A stretch of DNA of 64,000 nt from Hydractinia symbiolongicarpus (lineage: Eukaryota; Cnidaria; Hydrozoa; Anthoathecata; Hydractiniidae): positions 13,389,001-13,453,000 of the forward strand of contig NC_079875.1 of assembly GCF_029227915.1 (NCBI RefSeq), written 5' to 3'. Positions within the stretch are counted from its first letter, which is position 1. Each line of letters opens with the position of its first letter. Below are positions 57,861 through 64,000 of this stretch, piece after piece. A model generated the notes under the pieces. It did no database searches, was not told the origin of the DNA, and worked only from the letters and a program-made list of their open reading frames with translations. A program made the translations under genes and the position numbers.

Positions 57861-59300
57861 AAAAACCAATTAAAATTACATTTACGTGGTGTTTATGTTC
57901 AAAACATTAACACTGGCCTAATCGCTATACAGGTAAAATGTGTTGCATATGTCGTTAACAACGGGCTAAACGCTTCGTACAGTTGAACAGAATTAAACAG
58001 GCGTAAAGGCGTAATACCCTTTTCCAAAAAAAACTGTCACGACTTCGGTTTAAATAACATCACAGGAAATAGCCCGTCATTACCCCATTCAGCTAAAAAA
58101 TCCTTCAGCAATTTTATTTTTGGGAATACGCTTTTATGACAATAAAAAAGGTGTAGCTAAGAAACTGCATTTTCATTAAACGTAAGAAAGATTTGAAAAT
58201 TTTGTTGTAGCTAGCTAACTGTATTTACTTGGCTGCTTTCGTTTTTTAGCCAGAGGTAGCTAACAGCTATTAGATAGCCCCAAGTTGGAACTTAGTAAAA
58301 ATCAGATTGGCAAAAATAACACAAATAGAAATAATGGTGGCTAAGATAAAAAGCTGTTGTATTAAACTTAGTGAAAAGGCTAGCTAGCTAGCTCATTTGA
58401 AATCTAATTATAAGTTCGTAGCCAAAGTCTTAAATTTGGTAAGTTCAAGATTTGTATGTGGCTACAAAAAGTACCAATATATTTACCTTAACATGTAAAA
58501 ACATATAAAAAACAAAAATAAACAGCTTTCAAAAGACAAAAACAGACCAACTTCACTTCAAAGCCACAGTTTTTAAAATGGCCGTATAACCATTTTGAAC
58601 ACACAGAATACGGCTATTATTAAAAAGACTAGTCGTTGCCCGTGGAAAATCCACGGGTTCGCCCGTCCTTTATATTTACCTGTCGCAACAAAGTGGATAA
58701 AAATATATCGCATTTGATATTCCTGTTTCCGCAACATGATTCTCTAACTCAGCGGGGGGTCCGCGCAGAGACAGACAGACGACGGCTATTATTATAGAGA
58801 CTAACTGGGAGATCTGGCTTTTTCGGCGCCATTAACCCAGCGTCGAACGCCAGGACAAGCGCTAAGTTGCTAGTATATCGGGTGAATGGCAGATCGAGTA
58901 AAGCACCTAACTTTCCCACATTTCCCTGTCATTGCAAAAACAGTTAACCAGCATTTTGATATTTTGTTGATTAAGCTCCCTAAAAAAATTGTAATACCAG
59001 GCTGAGCGCTTAGTGCAGGTAAACCGTGTTGCTTATCCGTATAGGCATAATACTCTTAAAAAATTTTGGGTTTAAATAAAAATAAGGAACAAAAAAGGAA
59101 CAGTCTGTTGTTAACACCAGGCTGAGCACTTAAAATTGATGAACGGTGTGTTGCACATGCGTATAAGCATAATACCCTTTTCCCAAAAAAACTTTAACGC
59201 AATTGCAGTTTAAGTAAAAGTGGAAGCAACAGCCTGCCGTCAGGTTGTTAAAAAAAACACAAATAGAAATAATGCTGGCTAAAATCTTAATTATAAAAGA
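57861..59300. repeat. Helitron-associated satellite block, right of the retroelement nest
   Basis: Units like those at 51.96-52.38 kb recur at about 57.94-58.09 kb and 58.97-59.25 kb (CAGGCTGAGCGCTTAGTGCA, GTTGTTAACACCAGGCTGAG, AAAACTTTAACGCAATTGCA), with a period of about 125-135 bp. AACACAAATAGAAATAATG occurs twice, near 58317 and 59255. A complete short Helitron-like element lies inside at 58629-58800. Confidence 0.6.
58629..58800 (-). mobile_element. 172-bp non-autonomous Helitron-like element
   Basis: On the minus strand it begins TCTCTATAATAATAGCCG and ends with a perfect hairpin (CCCGTGGATTTTCCACGGG), CAACGA, CTAG, then host T. It matches the plus-strand copy at 9353-9464 at both ends and the fragment at 50956-51092 along most of its length. 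Confidence 0.75.
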
Positions 59301-60902
59301 GTTTTAAAGAAGGCCGTGACTTTCCTGGTTTACAAAGTGTTTAATTACACAGCGTTATTACATGTTTTTAATCTTGTAACAATTAATTTTATTGAATTTA
59401 ATACTGTAACACTTTACTACTGTATATACCTTTGTTTACCAAAAAAAAAATATATCCATCTATCTAAGACTTTTTGAAAAAAATTACAGATTTCGATCAT
59501 ATAATGAAGAAATAGTTGCGATAATGGCATCAAGGTGGACATGGTGAAAAAATATTTCAGAGAAGCTAAGCTTTTTATTATGTTTTTAGGCGAAATGTTG
59601 GTTAAGCCCTATCACATATTTTGCTTCTAATAGGGTAATACTAACCCTATAATAACTGTTTATGAGGGCAATACCGGAGAATATTTACCAACGTCAAACG
59701 TGACAGATGTCAATGTGTCGAGACCTTAAAAATATATAACAAAGGTATTTTCCGTTTAACTCTTCAAGTACAATAAATTTATAGGCCGTCAGTTCACCCC
59801 AATCTGAACACCGATCCTAATAAAAGAGTGTAATGAGGCTTTATTGTATAATAGAAGCTACTTTTTATATCTGCAGCATTTTTCCTGGCCGGTGACCGAC
59901 AAATCAACTTGCCACAGAGCAAGCGGCATATCCAAACCATACACATAAAGACGTTACACAAATGGTATTGGCTCACAGTCATTCTTAACTGAGAAGGTTC
60001 ACCCAGATCGAAACACTGATACCCAAGCTATTCTAATCAGGATACACGAAGTATTGTAAACATTGCTACCTTGACTTGGATCATTGACATATTGTCTTGC
60101 AGTGAATAGAAGTCAATTAACGGTTCTCAGAGCCTAAAAAGGAGACGACTTAAATAAAAATATGATAACGACATCCCATTTGCTTATCACATTTACGTGA
60201 TATACTTCCTACTGTTACTACCTTACTACCGCATTTTACATTACATGTAACAGTCATTAAAAAACAGAGTTATGGCGACATACCCGCAGAAGCATAGTTC
60301 AACAGTAAGTAACATGACACAACAAAACTACCTGCAGCTACAAGATAAGATAAAAACTATAAAATAGTTGATAGTGGCAAAAAATACGTAATTGGAAAGT
60401 TATTTAAACACCTATAATAACAAAATAAAAAATGGAGCCCCTGTTTTCTCGTTTGGCGGCCTAATTTCTCCGTAAATTTTACCGTGATACCACGCTTTGG
60501 GGAGACAAAGCATCAGCCATAAGAAAGTGAGCCGTGATTTTTGTTTCATAGACTCACATAATCACTCAAACAAGCGTATTATAATAAAGGAATTCTTTAT
60601 GGTGACAAAAAACTACGTAATTAGAAAGTTACTATGTCACATTGTTTTACTTTGATGGACAAATTCAAGTTTGAGAGTCTTCAAATCAAAGGACATAATA
60701 TGATTCGGGTAATTTTCTCTTTTATTTGTTTTTGTTTGGGGAAAATATAATGGTAGATGAGCTAGGTAACTAATGGCAACTAATGACAAATGCTGGCTTG
60801 TACTGTCAGTAATCTGTTTTTTCCTCTGTCCTTAGCATCAAAGATTATTTATGAACTAAAATATTTAAATTTCTCCTTCATATGGCAGTGGTAACAAAGG
60901 CG
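59301..60902. other. No gene recognised
   Basis: Two pairs of similar short stretches occur: TTCACCCCAATCTGAACACC (about 59793) with TTCACCCAGATCGAAACACT (about 59999), and TACGTAATTGGAAAGTTA (60387) with TACGTAATTAGAAAGTTA (60613). They may be ends of decayed elements. Confidence 0.4.
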
Positions 60903-60988
60903 CACCCTCGTCCCCAGAGTTTTTTGACTTCTTAATATGAAAGATTTTTCCTCATATCAAAAAGACAAAAAAACCTGGGACGAGGGTG
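60903..60988. mobile_element. 86-bp MITE, CTCGTCCCC family
   Basis: CACCCTCGTCCCCAG at the left and CTGGGACGAGGGTG at the right are inverted repeats with one base missing. The interior (GACTTCTTAATATGAAAGAT against ATATCAAAAAGACAAAA) also pairs loosely. Confidence 0.88.
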
Positions 60989-61408
60989 AACAAAGGCGTT
61001 CATCACAATGTGGTAATCACAATGAAGAGATGAAGATCAGTTAAGCTCTTCTTCTTTTCCAAATAATATTTATTACAAATACTTTAATGCTTCAGAATTT
61101 TTTTCGACCAAGCTTTCGAATAGCCAGGAGACCCAGAGCATAATTTTTCTTACCAACAGAAAACCAGAACAGTTATGATGAGAAAGATTACGCTGTATCT
61201 CAAACGCTTTTTCTGCGGTCAGATTTTTGATTGGATAATTCTATTGTTCTCTGCTTACGTAGTCAATATTAGGAAGTCGCTTGTTTTGAGGTTGTTGTCG
61301 AGAGCGGACGTGTTTTTAACTACTGCGGAAGAGGGAATTTAAATTTTGATATTTTATTTAAATTTTACTATTTTACTTAATACTTACTCAATACTTATAT
61401 TTACAAAT
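60989..61408 (+). other. Flank and probable 5'UTR of the LINE
   Basis: No gene. The last 100 bases before 61409 are AT-rich leader. Confidence 0.4.
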
Positions 61409-62214
61409 ATGGAATCTAATCAAGTGAACATAATTTCTGTGGAAATGGTGCGTGATATTTTTACAACAATGTTTCAAAAGCAACAGCAGGATATTGTTCA
61501 GTTAATTAGCAGTAATCTGAAGATCACAAACGAACAGATTGGTGAATTAGACAAAAAACTGAAAGAAATTGCATCATCATATGAAGCTATCCAAGAAGAA
61601 AAAAGGACATTAAAAAATAATCTTTTTGGAGCAATTGAAAAAATTAAAGCCTTAGAAAAGGACAAAAGAGATATAGAGGAAAGCCTGACAGTGACACAAA
61701 GTTTAAATGAGGAAAGTTTTAAAAAAAGGAAGCTGGCTTACTTGAACAGACAACGAATCGTAAAGAACAATTGAGTATTTATGAGGAGAAACTACGACAC
61801 TTAGAGGATAGACAAAGAAGAAACAATTTACGTATTGATGGGTTGGAAGAAAGCGAGTCGGAGAGTTGGGACGATACTGAAAAGAAAGTGGTCAATTTAT
61901 TTGAACACAAATTAGGATTGTCGAATGTGCACGTAGAGAGAGCACACCGCACAGGAGAGAAAAGCAATGGGAAAAAGCGTACTATCGTACTTAAACTGTT
62001 GGACTATAAGGATAAAGTTAATATTTTAAACAACTCGAAGAAACTAAAAGGCACCGGAATATATGTAAATGAGGATTGCTCCACTTCGACGAATCAGATT
62101 AGGGCGAATCTCTTCAAGGAAATGAAGATTCATAGAGAAAATGGTAAATATGCTATCGTTCTTTATGATCGTCTTGTTGTTAGGGAGTTTAAGAAATCGA
62201 AAAACATTGTTTAA
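61409..62214 (+). pseudogene. LINE ORF1 (CR1/L2-like), one frameshift
   Basis: From ATG at 61409 the first part is a long coiled coil (QIGELDKKLKEIASSYEAIQ). A frame change near the A-run at about 61720 moves the coiled coil into a second frame, which continues with LRHLEDRQRRNNLRIDGLEE and an RRM-like C-terminal region (ERAHRTGEKSNGKKRTIVLK, then RENGKYAIVLYDRLVV) to TAA at 62212-62214. This is the ORF1p architecture of many animal LINEs; ORF1p binds the element RNA. Confidence 0.8.
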
Positions 62215-62268
62215 CGCTTTCTTATTTACACGATTTATATTTTCTTTTTAATTATCTTTTTTACTACA

Positions 62269-63400
62269 ATGACGGAAACAAATTTTGAAAATTTGGATTT
62301 TCATCCATTCCAAACCAACGAAACCTTACTATTAAACGATGAAAATGACCCAGACTTAAATTTTTATAACTGTACATTGTCCAAGAACACTAATACAAAA
62401 TACTATTCTCCAAATTCAGACAATATTTTTGCACACGCAAAAAATTATTCCTTTTCTATACTACATCTCAACATTAGAAGCATGCAAAAGAATTGTGAGA
62501 GTTTTAAACAGTTTCTCCACACTCTGAATTTTCGTTTTAAAATAATTTGTCTCACTGAAACTTGGTGTCGTGATGAAGACATAAAAAACAATTCAAATTT
62601 TCAATTGTGTAATTACTCGGTGATTCATCAAATTAGAAACTCTAACAAGGCGGGTGGTGGCGTGTGTGTGTTTATTCATAATTCTCTATTGTATAAAAAA
62701 AGAACAGAGCTATGTGTGAATAATAACGATTGTGAGTGTAGAAATACTGAACAAAACCACAACGAACATCATTGTGAGCGTAATATACAGGCAACCTGCA
62801 GGATCAATTGATAATTTTAAAACGTTAATTGAACCTATTATATTGATCAATAAAAACACCAGCAAAGCAGTATACCTCGTGGGGGATCTTAACCTCAATA
62901 CACTTGATTACGAAACAAAAAAAAACATCCAGTGTTTCTTTAACTTTATATTTCAAAGTGGGTATATTCCTCTCATAAATAAACCAACCCGGGTAACTAA
63001 ACAAAACGCTACAGTAATTGATCACATCATAACAAATTCATTTTGCGACAAAGAACTACATTCGGGTATTATCAAAACAGACATCTCTGATCATTTTCCC
63101 ATCTTTATCACGTCCAATACAAACTTTGATAAACAGTCAAACCATGTAAAAATAAAAAAGCGAAAAATAAATGAAAATACAATAACATTATTTAAGTATT
63201 TATTGGCTAAGGTAAAATGGGACGACGTGGTAAAAGCAACGGGTGCAAATGACGCATATGATAGCTTTCTGAAAATTTTTTTGGAAAGTTATGATGCGGC
63301 ATTTCCAGAAGAAACAAGACGTATGATATACGCAAACAACCTCGCGAATAAAGTTTACAAAAAGCTGTCTATCAAACTGGGATTTTTGTTACGAAGTTAG
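62269..63400 (+). pseudogene. LINE ORF2 endonuclease domain, truncated before the RT
   Basis: The frame from 62269 encodes an apurinic-type endonuclease (EEP fold): ILHLNIRSMQKN (Asn), ICLTETWC (catalytic Glu), then after a frameshift near 62730, VSVIYRQPAG, LVGDLNLNTLDY (Asp/Asn) and ISDHFPIF (Asp-His). It passes into the linker before the RT and stops at 63398-63400 without any RT motif. A 174-bp segment of the linker (63188-63361) is repeated exactly at 63827-64000. Confidence 0.85.
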
Positions 63401-63826
63401 ACACGACATATTTTACTATTCAGATACGCAATAATATTTGTTACACACTTATTTTTCAAAATTGATTTGTGAGACCTTCCTGAACGGAAAATTCCTCGAA
63501 CTTTTAATTTTCGATGGGTCCGTCTTGGGTGAACCGACTGACAGGAAGAAGAAAGACCACAAACCCACAAACCCCAAAATTTAATTCAGTTAATTCTGTC
63601 TACATTCACTTTTAAAAAGTTTGGTGGAAACACCTTTATTTACTAGTTAGTTAAACAAGTGTTTTGAACACTTGTCTTATCTTTTTAAAAAAGAAAAAAG
63701 AAAAAAAAGTAAAAATAGTTACCAAGATGAGATTCGAACACACGACGACTCCCGTGTCGGTGCTCAGAGAGGCAAAAATTTCCATTCTTGTAGGACACAT
63801 TTGCGTTTTAATACAAGCTCACGAGC
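63401..63826. other. Spacer between two LINE copies, with a tRNA-like B box
   Basis: On the minus strand GTTCGAATCTC (63739-63729) fits an RNA polymerase III B box, within a stretch that looks tRNA-derived; no clear A box was seen. The rest shows no gene. Confidence 0.4.
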
Positions 63827-64000
63827 TTATTTAAGTATTTATTGGCTAAGGTAAAATGGGACGACGTGGTAAAAGCAACGGGTGCAAATGACGCATATGA
63901 TAGCTTTCTGAAAATTTTTTTGGAAAGTTATGATGCGGCATTTCCAGAAGAAACAAGACGTATGATATACGCAAACAACCTCGCGAATAAAGTTTACAAA
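63827..64000 (+). repeat. Exact 174-bp direct repeat of 63188-63361, cut by the window edge
   Basis: Every base from 63827 to 64000 equals 63188-63361 (offset 639). The sequence is the endonuclease-to-RT linker of the LINE. The second copy may continue into the RT beyond the window. Confidence 0.95.

Overview
The window is AT-rich, intron-rich eukaryotic DNA from an animal. Split genes with canonical GT-AG introns, a ciliary SHIPPO-repeat gene and the mix of mobile elements (ISL2EU with a YqaJ partner, Penelope with hammerhead motifs, BEL/Pao, Polinton-like pieces, many MITEs, tRNA-derived SINEs) fit a cnidarian, perhaps a hydrozoan. That placement is inference.

Three conserved host genes could be rebuilt exon by exon with consistent phase. 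Cactin (CACTN), a spliceosome-associated protein, fills 4217-13583 on the plus strand in 17 exons; its 5' exons are not in the window. ODF3/CIMAP (sperm and cilium SHIPPO-repeat protein) is complete on the minus strand (24499 to 21050, six exons). MRPL20 (mitochondrial ribosomal protein bL20m) is complete on the plus strand (24765-29229, five exons). ODF3 and MRPL20 diverge from a 265-bp shared promoter. Two less certain genes follow: a multi-exon, slightly damaged gene of an unrecognised family at 37.2-38.7 kb, and a two-exon gene for a 59-residue Lys/Ser-rich protein at 42.5-43.1 kb with a TATA box and a 5'UTR intron.

Mobile and virus-derived DNA fills much of the rest. At 1-3.3 kb lies a decayed ISL2EU-type DNA transposon with convergent THAP/DDE transposase and SWIM-YqaJ-PHD genes. 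At 13.9-19.7 kb lies a badly decayed Polinton/Maverick-like (adintovirus-like) insertion, with a DNA polymerase B fragment, a Cys/His zinc-repeat gene, a virion-like fragment and a helical protein fragment; a reverse transcriptase fragment lies at 19.9-20.4 kb. At 52.9-57.3 kb a broken BEL/Pao retrotransposon on the minus strand has been split by a Penelope-like element carrying hammerhead-ribozyme motifs, next to a local inversion of the BEL integrase region. Helitron-like ends and a roughly 125-135-bp satellite flank this nest. A 5' LINE fragment lies at 61.4-63.4 kb, and 174 bp of it recur at the window's right edge.

Between 29 and 37 kb and between 43 and 52 kb I see mostly non-coding DNA with minisatellites, MITEs (notably a family ending in CCTCGTCCCCAGG) and SINEs. 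No CRISPR array, rRNA or clearly functional tRNA was found.
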